Source: Sandarakinorhabdus sp. (lineage in GTDB: Bacteria; Pseudomonadota; Alphaproteobacteria; Sphingomonadales; Sphingomonadaceae). Taken from it: 7,800 bases of DNA. A program made the translations under genes and the position numbers. Below are positions 1-5,059 of the stretch, piece by piece. Below the pieces are notes generated by a model. The model saw nothing but the letters and a program-made list of their open reading frames with translations. It was not told where the DNA came from and did no database searches. The DNA is taken from NCBI GenBank assembly GCA_025458465.1, contig JALOSK010000097.1:1-7800 (forward strand), written 5' to 3'. Numbering within the stretch: the first letter of the stretch is position 1; every line of letters begins with the position of its first letter.

Positions 1-49
1 GCCCGGTTGCCCGGGCGCCCCTTCGTCATGGCCTGATCGCAGCGATCAG
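1..49 (-). terminator. Hairpins downstream of the barrel gene
   Basis: Two inverted repeats follow, or overlap, the end of the minus-strand barrel gene. Read on the minus strand, CTGATCG (49-43) pairs with CGATCAG (39-33) and spans the TGA stop at 46-48. Then GCCCGG (16-11) pairs with CCGGGC (6-1) around a GCAA loop, a stable GNRA-type tetraloop. The second hairpin looks like the stem of an intrinsic terminator, but any U-tract would lie beyond the window start, so termination is inferred. Confidence 0.4.
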
Positions 50-818
50 AAGCTCATGCCCACGCTCATCTTGTAGAAGTCGCCGGCATTGTCCTTGTCG
101 AGATCGGCGCCGGCCGTGAAGCGGGCGAAGAAGCCCTTGGGCAGCGTGAACTGCACATAGCCGCCCAGCCATTCATAGGTCTTGTTGGCGCCAGCCACCG
201 GGTTCCGTGTGTTCGAAAGCAACTCGTAATGCGGTCCGAACGACACCGTGCTCGATGCCTTGTAGCCGACGTTCAGCCAGGTGTGCAGGAAGTCCAGCCC
301 GCCGGTGTCATTCCGATTGCGCAGGGCCGCATAATAGCCACCGTAATATTCGGCTTCGATCTTGTCGCCGTTGTAGTTGATGGTCAGGCTGGGCACGATG
401 CCATCGGCGAACGCCGGGCCGGTGCCGCCCGCCGCGCCGCCTGACAGCAGCGAGCCGTTGGTGATGCCGATCTGCGGCTTCACCTTCAGCCTGCCATCAT
501 CAAGGTTGAAATTGGCGCCCACGCCAAACTCTCATCAAGGTTGAAATTGGCGCCCACGCCAAACTCGGTCCACAGGCTGCCGCCGCTGCCGCCAAGGCCG
601 AAAGCAGGGCGCGTCCAGAAGGTGCCGTAGAAGCTGAAATCAACATTGTCGCCCGCCGGCACCAACCCGTTGAACGACGGGTTGAAGCCGAAGAAACTGT
701 CCTGGTTCATGGTCACGGTATAGCTGGCATCGCGCGCGGCGGCCGGCACCGAAAGCAGGGCGGATACGCCAACAGCAACCAGCGCAAGAGTGCGAACGGA
801 GGATTTGACGAACGACAT
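46..818 (-). pseudogene. Outer-membrane beta-barrel protein gene, frameshifted
   Basis: The ATG at 818-816 is preceded by GAAAGGGA (833-826) as a ribosome binding site. The product starts with a signal peptide of about 28 residues (basic start, hydrophobic core, ending VPAAA). It continues in aromatic and glycine-rich alternating strands typical of an outer-membrane barrel. The natural C-terminus ends in MSVGMSF, a terminal Phe as expected for BAM-dependent insertion. The reading frame is broken. An exact 35-bp direct tandem repeat (497-531 and 532-566) shifts the frame, so translation from 818 stops at 486 after 110 residues. The rest of the barrel lies in another frame (46-522). Removing one copy restores a single 245-codon gene plus stop. 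I do not recognise the exact family and assign no substrate. Whether this is a fixed mutation, a reversible slippage state or an assembly error cannot be told from one sequence. Confidence 0.85.
497..566. repeat. Exact 35-bp direct tandem duplication
   Basis: Copy one is 497-531 and copy two is 532-566. They are identical at all 35 positions and abut without a spacer; identity stops at once on both sides. Since 35 is not a multiple of three, it is the sole cause of the frameshift in the barrel gene. The repeated codons encode the stretch around GVGANFNLD, which appears at the end of the upstream frame and again at the start of the downstream frame. Confidence 0.97.
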
Positions 819-822
819 CGAC

Positions 823-850
823 GGATCCCTTTCAATTGTGAATTGGATCC
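823..850 (-). promoter_or_regulatory. Leader hairpin over the barrel gene RBS
   Basis: Two GGATCC palindromes (823-828 and 845-850) flank an inverted repeat, CAATT (833-837) with AATTG (841-845). Read as minus-strand mRNA, the two arms can pair around a CAC loop. The AAAGG ribosome binding site then sits in a bulge or in the closing stem, directly before the ATG at 818. This could tune translation of an abundant membrane protein, but no regulator is implied by the sequence. Confidence 0.3.
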
Positions 851-855
851 ACCCC

Positions 856-888
856 CAAGGGAATTACTGCCCTTGTTTTGGTTATCAA
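856..888 (-). promoter_or_regulatory. Possible promoter of the barrel gene
   Basis: On the minus strand TTGATA (888-883) lies 16 bases before TAATTC (866-861). The first hexamer is a good -35 match and the second a poor -10. The proposed -10 lies inside an inverted repeat, CAAGGG (856-861) with CCCTTG (870-875), which could be an operator. A second -35-like TTGACG lies further upstream (951-946) but without a well-spaced -10. The assignment is weak. Confidence 0.25.
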
Positions 889-1061
889 GAGGCTTTTGCC
901 CCCAGTTGTTCACCTGTGTCTTATCGGTTGCGAAACTGTAACATACGTCAATCGCACACCGGGCGTTTGACTTAGACGGGGAGGGGCGGGGGCGTGATGG
1001 GGCACATGGCGGCCGAGGCCGGGCAGCGCCGCGGCAAAGCCGCGCCGTCGGACGACACACG

Positions 1062-1090
1062 AAAAAGGCGGCTGCAGAGCCGCCTTTTTT
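1062..1090. terminator. Bidirectional intrinsic terminator
   Basis: A run of five A, the arm GGCGGCT (1067-1073), a GCAG loop, the perfect complementary arm AGCCGCC (1078-1084) and six T give a textbook Rho-independent terminator that works on either strand. On the minus strand it ends the tRNA-Gly transcript, whose 3' end is at 1153. No plus-strand gene ends just before it. Confidence 0.9.
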
Positions 1091-1117
1091 GGTCGCCGGC
1101 CGATCTTGCCGGAGTCG

Positions 1118-1138
1118 GTGGATTGCCGGGCAATCCAC
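1118..1138 (-). other. Hairpin in the tRNA 3' trailer
   Basis: A perfect 9-bp stem, GTGGATTGC (1118-1126) with GCAATCCAC (1130-1138), closes a 3-base loop 15 bases beyond the tRNA 3' end and before the terminator. It is probably a structured trailer that guides or delays 3'-end processing, or a weak additional terminator. It has no U-tract of its own. Confidence 0.5.
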
Positions 1139-1152
1139 GCGCCCGGCTGCGA

Positions 1153-1226
1153 TGGAGCGGGTAGCGGGAATCGAACCCGCGCGTTCAGCTTGGGAAGCTG
1201 ACAGGCTACCATTACATCATACCCGC
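1153..1226 (-). tRNA. tRNA-Gly (anticodon CCC)
   Basis: The minus strand folds into a complete cloverleaf. The acceptor stem GCGGGTA (1226-1220) pairs with TACCCGC (1163-1157), followed by discriminator T and an encoded CCA (1155-1153). The anticodon stem TCAGC/GCTGA encloses the loop TTCCCAA, so the anticodon is CCC (1194-1192), reading GGG glycine codons. The T arm carries GGTTCGATTCC. The gene is 74 nt with CCA. It is transcribed divergently from the blaI-like gene and ends at the terminator at 1062-1090. It is an ordinary intact tRNA; no duplicated 3' end, as an integrated element would leave, is visible here. Confidence 0.96.
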
Positions 1227-1310
1227 CTGACCGCGCCGCCACTGCCATGCCGGGCACAGCCGGTCAACTCCATGGCCGCACGCAACTGTGTCAGTCAGAT
1301 AAAACGGCCC

Positions 1311-1339
1311 TTGACGACTACGCCTGTAGTCGATAGAAG
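1311..1339 (+). promoter_or_regulatory. Promoter of the blaI-like/M56 operon
   Basis: TTGACG (1311-1316) is a near-consensus -35. Seventeen bases later TAGAAG (1334-1339) serves as -10. Transcription should start near 1346, giving a leader of roughly 27 bases. The spacer between the two hexamers is almost filled by the first operator palindrome and the start site falls in the second, the arrangement expected for autorepression. Confidence 0.65.
1315..1332. promoter_or_regulatory. BlaI-type operator 1
   Basis: CGACTAC (1315-1321) and GTAGTCG (1326-1332) form a perfect 7-bp inverted repeat around GCCT. The core TACGCCTGTA differs by one base from the TACAnnTGTA core known for BlaI/MecI/CopY-family repressors. 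It lies between the -35 and -10 hexamers of the operon promoter, so bound repressor would block RNA polymerase. Confidence 0.75.
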
Positions 1340-1340
1340 T

Positions 1341-1356
1341 GACTACAGATGTAGTC
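1341..1356. promoter_or_regulatory. BlaI-type operator 2
   Basis: GACTAC (1341-1346) and GTAGTC (1351-1356) form an inverted repeat around AGAT. The core TACAGATGTA fits TACAnnTGTA exactly. Its centre is 25 bp from that of operator 1, about two and a half helical turns, so two repressor dimers would sit on roughly opposite faces. It covers the predicted transcription start of the operon. Confidence 0.8.
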
Positions 1357-1372
1357 GAATCGAGTGTGCAGC

Positions 1373-1738
1373 ATGGCCGAACGGATCAGCGAAGCCGAAT
1401 GGCAAGTGATGGAGGTGCTGTGGGCGCAAAGCCCGCGCACCGCGCAGGAGGTGGCCGGCGAGCTGGGTGCGACTGGCTGGACCCTGGCCACCGTCAAGAC
1501 CCTGTTGTCCCGCCTTGCCGCCAAGGGGGCGCTCAGCACGGCGGAGGATGGCCGGCGATATCTCTATTCCGCCGCCGTCCCCAGGGGCGAGGTCGCAGCA
1601 GGCGAATCGCGCCGGCTGGTCGATCGGCTGTTCGGCGGTCGCCCGGCTCCGCTGGTTGCGCATCTTGCTGAACACGGTGAGCTGTCCGCCGCCGACATTG
1701 CCGAACTGGAAGCCCTGATCCGGGAGCTGAAGTCATGA
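1373..1738 (+). CDS. BlaI/MecI-family transcriptional repressor
   Basis: This is a DNA-binding repressor of 121 residues, the usual family length. It has an N-terminal winged helix (residues 5-68), with ISEAEWQVMEVLW opening helix 1 and a recognition helix around WTLATVKTLLSRL (36-48). The wing follows with GRRYLYSA, and a helical C-terminal dimerisation part runs from about 70 to 121. In the family the dimer binds palindromic operators and is inactivated, usually by cleavage in the C-terminal part, after its M56 partner is activated. I chose ATG 1373 because it begins MAERISEAEW, as in family members; a GTG at 1364 would add only three residues. The ribosome binding site is weak. The gene overlaps the M56 gene by ATGA, so the two should be translationally coupled. 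Two matching operators overlap its promoter, which implies autoregulation. Its targets elsewhere in the genome are unknown, and no beta-lactamase is in view. Confidence 0.93.
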   Translation: MAERISEAEWQVMEVLWAQSPRTAQEVAGELGATGWTLATVKTLLSRLAAKGALSTAEDGRRYLYSAAVPRGEVAAGESRRLVDRLFGGRPAPLVAHLAEHGELSAADIAELEALIRELKS

Positions 1739-3312
1739 TCGACTGGCTGGTTGAAGCGCTGATCGGTTCCACGCTGCTGATGCTGCTGGTGCTGGCCATC
1801 CGTCGCCCGGTGGCCCGCCTGTGGGGCGCCCATCATGCCTATGCCCTGTGGGCGCTGCCGGCCCTGCGCATGCTGCTGCCGGCCATTCCCGGCTGGACCC
1901 CGCTTTATGTGCCGGTCGCGCAATCGAAGCCTGAAGGCGATTTGGCGCTGGCGCTGATGACGCCGGCCGATGCGGCGCGCTATTCCGAACCGCTGCCGGC
2001 GGCCACGCTTCAGATGGGCGAAGTTGGCCTGGTGCCGGACTGGTCGGCGCTGCTGCTGGGCCTGTGGGCGGTGGGTGCCGTGGTCTTTCTGGCCGCCCAA
2101 TGGCGCCGCCATGCCGGCTTCATTGCCCGCGCTCTCCACAGCAGCGAGCGGTTGACCATGGTGGGCGAAATCGACGTGATCGTCTCCGCCCACGTGCCCG
2201 GCCCGATGGCGGCCGGTATCTTCAAGCGCCGCATCCTGCTGCCGGCGGATTTCCTGTCTCGATATTCGCCGGCCGAACGGCGTCTCGCCCTGTTGCACGA
2301 AGGGGCCCACCATGATCGGCGCGATCTGGCGGCGAACATGGCCGGCCTTCTGGTGCTGGCAACCCACTGGTGGAACCCGATTGCGCATGTCGCCTGGCGG
2401 GCCTTCCGCGCCGATCAGGAACTGGCCTGTGATGCCACCGTGCTGGCCGGCAGCGATGGCGAAACACGGGCTGCCTATGCCGGTGCGGTGCTGAAATCAG
2501 CCTGTGTGGCCACACCGGTCGCGGCCTGCGCCATGAACCACAAGAACCAGTTGAAGGAACGTTTTGCCATGATGAAGGATCGCAACTTCGGCGCCCTGCG
2601 TCGTCTCGCTGGTGGTCTGCTGGTGGCCGGTGGGGCCACCGCCGCGTTGGCCGCCACGGCCAGCGGCATTGATCAGCCGGCGCCGCCAAAGCCGCCGGTG
2701 CCGCCTGCCGTCACCACCGTTGCGCCGCCGGCGCCGCCCGCGCCGCCGGTTGCAGCCAAGCGCGTCGAGAAGATCGTGATGATCCACGCCGACGACGGCA
2801 GGAAGGGCGCGAAATCCAGGGGCAAGCAGGGCCCGCGCCAAACCGTGATCGTGATGAATGATGGCGCCGGGCCCGATGGTGCCGCCCTGCCGGCCATCAA
2901 GCTGTTTGGCGAACCCGGCATGGCCGGCGGGCCGGACGTGCAGGAATGGCGCGACAAGGATGGCCGGCGCGTGGTGATGATGCGCCGGATCGACGGCGAC
3001 AGGATCGCTGCCGTGAATTTGGCCGAAGTGCGCGAACGCATGGCCGCCCGCTGCGCCGCCGAAGGGGCGCCGGTGGCCAAGGATGCCGACATGGGGGTCC
3101 TGGCCACCTGTGGCGGTGCCCACATGAAGCGGGTGGAAGAAGCGCTGACCAAGGCGCGCGAAGCCCAGGCGCAATCGGCGGCGGCGCTGGCCAGGGCCAA
3201 GGACGCCATCGCCAAGGCCGACATGAGCGAAGAGGACCGCAAGATCGTCATCGCCGCGCTGGACCGTGCCCAACGCCAACAGGTGATGACCTTCGAACTG
3301 AAGCGGAACTGA
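1735..3312 (+). CDS. M56-family (BlaR1-like) membrane metallopeptidase
   Basis: This is a membrane-embedded zinc peptidase, the likely sensor partner of the upstream repressor. Hydrophobic segments at about 5-22, 33-51 and 103-122 precede a cytoplasmic protease domain. That domain has the zinc motif HEGAHH (188-193), followed by R195/D197, WWNP (212-215) and RADQELACD (225-233), where E229 is the probable third ligand. This is the full M56 signature. A fourth membrane segment at about 291-310 leads into a proline-rich linker (313-340) and a periplasmic tail of roughly 185 residues with two cysteines (440, 459) and a long charged Ala-rich helix (465-515). The tail lacks the SxxK, SxN and KTG motifs of the BlaR1 penicillin-binding sensor. 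By family analogy a signal activates the protease, which leads to loss of the repressor. The real ligand and target are unknown. The length (525 residues) is near that of BlaR1, but the sensor half is different. Confidence 0.92.
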   Translation: MIDWLVEALIGSTLLMLLVLAIRRPVARLWGAHHAYALWALPALRMLLPAIPGWTPLYVPVAQSKPEGDLALALMTPADAARYSEPLPAATLQMGEVGLVPDWSALLLGLWAVGAVVFLAAQWRRHAGFIARALHSSERLTMVGEIDVIVSAHVPGPMAAGIFKRRILLPADFLSRYSPAERRLALLHEGAHHDRRDLAANMAGLLVLATHWWNPIAHVAWRAFRADQELACDATVLAGSDGETRAAYAGAVLKSACVATPVAACAMNHKNQLKERFAMMKDRNFGALRRLAGGLLVAGGATAALAATASGIDQPAPPKPPVPPAVTTVAPPAPPAPPVAAKRVEKIVMIHADDGRKGAKSRGKQGPRQTVIVMNDGAGPDGAALPAIKLFGEPGMAGGPDVQEWRDKDGRRVVMMRRIDGDRIAAVNLAEVRERMAARCAAEGAPVAKDADMGVLATCGGAHMKRVEEALTKAREAQAQSAAALARAKDAIAKADMSEEDRKIVIAALDRAQRQQVMTFELKRN

Positions 3313-3328
3313 GCCCGCCAACCGCCGT

Positions 3329-3346
3329 GGGGCGATCAGTCGCCCC
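3329..3346. terminator. Hairpin between convergent genes
   Basis: GGGGCGA (3329-3335) and TCGCCCC (3340-3346) form a perfect 7-bp stem with a TCAG loop, 16 bases after the M56 stop. The loop contains the stop codon of the convergent reductase gene (3338-3336). There is no T-run on either side, so it is at best a weak or Rho-assisted terminator serving both convergent transcripts. Confidence 0.4.
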
Positions 3347-3830
3347 AGTCGCTGGAGGTGATCAGGAGACCCCCTAATGCCTCCAGCCCGGCCCGGTCTG
3401 CTTCATCGAAGCGGGCCGGGTTTGGGCTGTCGAGATCGAGCACGCCGATCAGGCGACCCCCGGACACCAGCGGCACCACGATCTCGGATCGGCTGTCGGC
3501 ATCGCAGGCGATATGGCCGGGGAAGGCGTGGACATCCGGCACCAGCTGCGTTTCCCGCGTGGCGGCCGCCGTGCCGCACACGCCCTTGCCCAGCGGGATG
3601 CGGATGCAGGCCGGCTTGCCCTGGAAGGGGCCCAGCACCAGCTCGCCATCCTTCATCAGGTAGAAGCCGGCCCAGTTCAGGCCAGGCAACTGGTGGAAGA
3701 TCAGCGCTGCCGTGTTGGCCATGTTGGCGGTGGAATCCCGCTCGCTGCCGATCAGCAGGCTGAGCTGCTGGTTCAACTGGGCATATTGTTCAGGCTTGGA
3801 GCCTTCAAGAGCGGGGGCGAAGAACGACAT
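3336..3830 (-). CDS. msrC: Free methionine-(R)-sulfoxide reductase (GAF domain)
   Basis: This cytoplasmic enzyme reduces free L-methionine-(R)-sulfoxide to methionine, using thioredoxin as electron donor. The 164-residue product is essentially one GAF domain. It carries the family blocks NWAGFYL (52-58), LVLGPFQGKPAC (64-75), GKGVCGTAA (81-89), DVHAFPGHIACD (99-110), SEIVVP (115-120) and GVLDLDSP (129-136). The three catalytic cysteines are at 75, 85 and 109. Their spacing of 10 and 24 residues equals that of characterised family members, so the enzyme should be active rather than a regulatory GAF protein. Its role is repair of oxidised methionine. The ATG at 3830-3828 has no visible Shine-Dalgarno sequence, and a hairpin (3831-3848) lies directly upstream. 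Transcription must come from the short gap after the infC terminator or from read-through. The symbol follows the E. coli msrC (yebR) product. Confidence 0.93.
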   Translation of the reverse strand: MSFFAPALEGSKPEQYAQLNQQLSLLIGSERDSTANMANTAALIFHQLPGLNWAGFYLMKDGELVLGPFQGKPACIRIPLGKGVCGTAAATRETQLVPDVHAFPGHIACDADSRSEIVVPLVSGGRLIGVLDLDSPNPARFDEADRAGLEALGGLLITSSDWGD

Positions 3831-3865
3831 GGCCGCGCGTTAGCGGCCCGGCGCCCGAAACGCAA
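3831..3865 (-). promoter_or_regulatory. Possible leaderless-type promoter of the reductase gene
   Basis: On the minus strand TTGCGT (3865-3860) stands 17 bases before TAACGC (3842-3837), within GCTAACGC, a partial match to the GCTANAWC -10 pattern described in alphaproteobacteria. That would place the transcription start at or next to the A of the ATG (3830). GGCCGC (3831-3836) and GCGGCC (3843-3848) also form a 6-bp inverted repeat here. Neither hexamer is strong, so the call is tentative. Confidence 0.25.
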
Positions 3866-3893
3866 ACGCCGCCGGGAATGAACCGGCGGCGTT
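3865..3893 (-). terminator. Terminator of infC
   Basis: AACGCCGCCGG (3865-3875) and CCGGCGGCGTT (3883-3893) form a perfect 11-bp stem with a 7-base loop, 26 bases after the infC stop. On the minus strand the stem is followed by TGCGTTTCG, only a modest T-rich tail. Intrinsic termination is likely but may be incomplete. Confidence 0.7.
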
Positions 3894-3919
3894 CGTTGTC
3901 GCAGTATCGACGGCGTCAA

Positions 3920-4465
3920 TCAGCGCGGCGCGATCACCATCAGCATCTGGCGGCCTTCCAGGCGCGGCAACTGCTCCACCTTGGCCAGTTCCGCCGTCTC
4001 GTCGCGCACGCGCTCCAGCAGTTTCAGGCCCAGCTCCCCGTGGGAGAGTTCGCGGCCCCGGAAGCGCAGGGTGAGCTTCACCTTGTCGCCTTCTTCCAGG
4101 AAGCGGTGAATGGCCTTCATCTTGGTCTGGTAATCATGCTCGTCGATGTTCGGACGCATCTTGATCTCCTTGATCTCCTGCGTCTTCTGGTTCTTGCGGG
4201 CAGCCGCGGCCTTTTTCTGGGCCTCGTACTTGAACTTGCCGACATCGAGGATCTTGCACACCGGCGGATCGGCGCCGGGGGAAACTTCCACCAGGTTCAA
4301 ACCCGCTTCCTGGGCCATGGCAATGGCCTCGCGGGTGTACAGAACGCCCAGATTCTCCCCGTCCTGATCGATGACCCGGACCTTGGGGGACTTGATGAAT
4401 TCGTCATAAAGCGGGCCGGAAATCGGAGCCGGCGTGTTCATGAGACGGCGAGGGGGCGGTGGTAT
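3920..4465 (-). CDS. infC: Translation initiation factor IF-3, AUA start proposed
   Basis: IF-3 binds the 30S ribosomal subunit, keeps it apart from 50S and checks that the start codon pairs properly with initiator tRNA. From the first ATG (4441) the product has 173 residues. The N-domain contains [16 protein letters not shown] and [27 protein letters not shown] basic linker follows ([25 protein letters not shown]), then the C-domain with [16 protein letters not shown] and a conserved end at [13 protein letters not shown] extend the gene eight codons, to an ATA at 4465-4463. The ATG has no Shine-Dalgarno sequence, whereas a strong AGGAG (4478-4474) lies eight bases before the ATA, which is in frame. 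The extension adds the residues PPPPRRL after the initiator. Rare start codons on infC (AUU in E. coli) are the known basis of IF-3 autoregulation. The rpmI and rplT genes, often next to infC, are absent here. If the AUA is not used, the start is 4441. Confidence 0.95.
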   Translation of the reverse strand: MPPPPRRLMNTPAPISGPLYDEFIKSPKVRVIDQDGENLGVLYTREAIAMAQEAGLNLVEVSPGADPPVCKILDVGKFKYEAQKKAAAARKNQKTQEIKEIKMRPNIDEHDYQTKMKAIHRFLEEGDKVKLTLRFRGRELSHGELGLKLLERVRDETAELAKVEQLPRLEGRQMLMVIAPR

Positions 4466-4473
4466 GGTGGTCT

Positions 4474-4478
4474 CTCCT
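4474..4478 (-). promoter_or_regulatory. Strong Shine-Dalgarno that sets the infC start
   Basis: The minus strand reads AGGAG at 4478-4474 within ACAGGAGAGA. It is 8 bases from the ATA at 4465 but 32 bases from the ATG at 4441, too far to serve the ATG. No ATG, GTG, TTG or CTG in the infC frame lies at a usable distance, so the site argues for AUA initiation. Confidence 0.65.
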
Positions 4479-4495
4479 GTGGCTTGTCTGGCGCC

Positions 4496-4525
4496 TCAAT
4501 AGCCCGGCGAGGCCATCAGCGGCAA
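4496..4525 (-). promoter_or_regulatory. Possible infC promoter
   Basis: On the minus strand TTGCCG (4525-4520) precedes TATTGA (4501-4496) with an 18-base spacer, the -10 lying in GCTATTGA. Transcription would begin near 4489, leaving a leader of about 24 bases before the proposed AUA, enough for the Shine-Dalgarno site. Both hexamers are only partial matches. Confidence 0.3.
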
Positions 4526-4527
4526 GA

Positions 4528-4548
4528 GGCGGCAGCCAACTGGCCGCC
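4528..4548 (-). terminator. Hairpin after the HbpS-like gene
   Basis: GGCGGC (4528-4533) and GCCGCC (4543-4548) can pair around a 9-base loop, about 26 bases after the stop of the HbpS-like gene and before the infC promoter region. No T-run follows, so this is a weak candidate terminator only. Confidence 0.3.
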
Positions 4549-4574
4549 GCCCGCGTGCATTTCCCTGCCGCCGG

Positions 4575-5054
4575 TCACTTCTTCTGGGCCAGCGCCGCTT
4601 CAACCGCTGCGATGCCGGCCTTGGCGATCAGCCCATCTTCCTCGCTGGTGGCGCCCGAAACGCCCACGGCACCGGCGGTGCGTCCCCCCACCTTGATGGG
4701 ATAGCCGCCATCCGATGCCACGACCGGCAAGGTGAGGATGCGCAATTGCCCTTCCTTCTGCAGGCGCTGCTCATAGCTGCCGGTGTTGTTGTTGAAGCCG
4801 GCCGCCGTGCGCGCCTTGGCCAGGGCGATTTCAGCGCCCACCAGGCTGGCATCGTCCATGCGGGCCATGGCGATGGGCACACCGGCGAAATCGACCACGG
4901 TGATCGTCACCTTCAGCCCGCGCTTCACCGCCTCGGCTTCGGCCGCCGTGATCAGGGTGCGGGCGCCATCAAGGGTGAGGACCGGGCGGTCCTTCACCTG
5001 GGCCGACGCCGTGGTTGCCGCGGCCAGCGCCGCCAGCAGGAACAGCTTCTTCAT
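4575..5054 (-). CDS. Exported HbpS/GlcG-like (haem-degrading family) protein
   Basis: The 159-residue product has a Sec signal peptide (MKKLFLLAALAAATTASA, cleavage probably after residue 18) and a mature part of one HbpS/GlcG-type domain. Family hallmarks are the first strand-helix unit with VVDFAGVPIAMARMDDA, the helix with AEIALAKARTAAGFNNNT, the LPVVASDGGYPIKVGGRTAGAVGVSGAT segment, and the final EEDGLIAKAGIAAVEA helix. Relatives include a haem-binding protein (HbpS) and GlcG of glycolate operons. For most members, including exported proteobacterial ones, the function is unknown, so I claim only the fold and a periplasmic location. The ATG at 5054 is chosen because the signal peptide begins there; the frame is open further upstream but that part overlaps the VOC gene. 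Only five bases separate it from the VOC stop, so the two are probably co-transcribed. Confidence 0.88.
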   Translation of the reverse strand: MKKLFLLAALAAATTASAQVKDRPVLTLDGARTLITAAEAEAVKRGLKVTITVVDFAGVPIAMARMDDASLVGAEIALAKARTAAGFNNNTGSYEQRLQKEGQLRILTLPVVASDGGYPIKVGGRTAGAVGVSGATSEEDGLIAKAGIAAVEAALAQKK

Positions 5055-5059
5055 GGCGC

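Larger units (their letters stand above)
819..1152. other. Non-coding region between barrel gene and tRNA
   Basis: No convincing gene lies in these 334 bases; the open frames across them lack a ribosome binding site and recognisable domains. The part at 830-955 is AT-richer than its surroundings and should hold the promoter and leader of the barrel gene. The part at 970-1060 is GC-rich and contains a hairpin, CGCGGC (1030-1035) with GCCGCG (1039-1044). A strong terminator lies at 1062-1090, and the 3' trailer of the tRNA transcript fills 1091-1152. Confidence 0.6.

Noticed and set aside
823..850. Paired BamHI sites (GGATCC) as cloning scars
   Set aside because: The surrounding sequence is continuous with the gene leader and shows no vector sequence; GGATCC is common in GC-rich genomes.
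1153..1226. tRNA-Gly as the attachment site of an integrated element
   Set aside because: There is no integrase, no second copy of the tRNA 3' end and no change in gene style on either side.
713..1257. Minus-strand open frames covering the terminator and tRNA
   Set aside because: They read through a tRNA gene and an intrinsic terminator and have low-complexity Arg/Pro-rich products.
1089..1409. Plus-strand open frame of 106 codons over the tRNA
   Set aside because: Its residues RVAGIEPARSAWEADRLPLHHT are the familiar false translation of the antisense of a tRNA gene.
1735..3312. Naming the M56 gene blaR1
   Set aside because: The penicillin-binding sensor motifs of BlaR1 are missing and no beta-lactamase is nearby; only the family-level name is supported.
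2497..3321. Minus-strand open frame of 274 codons opposite the M56 gene
   Set aside because: The composition (His/Gly/Arg repeats) is what the reverse strand of Ala/Pro-rich coding DNA gives; there is no ribosome binding site or domain.
3878..4696. Plus-strand open frame of 272 codons opposite infC
   Set aside because: It runs antisense to a certain gene and shows no recognisable domain.
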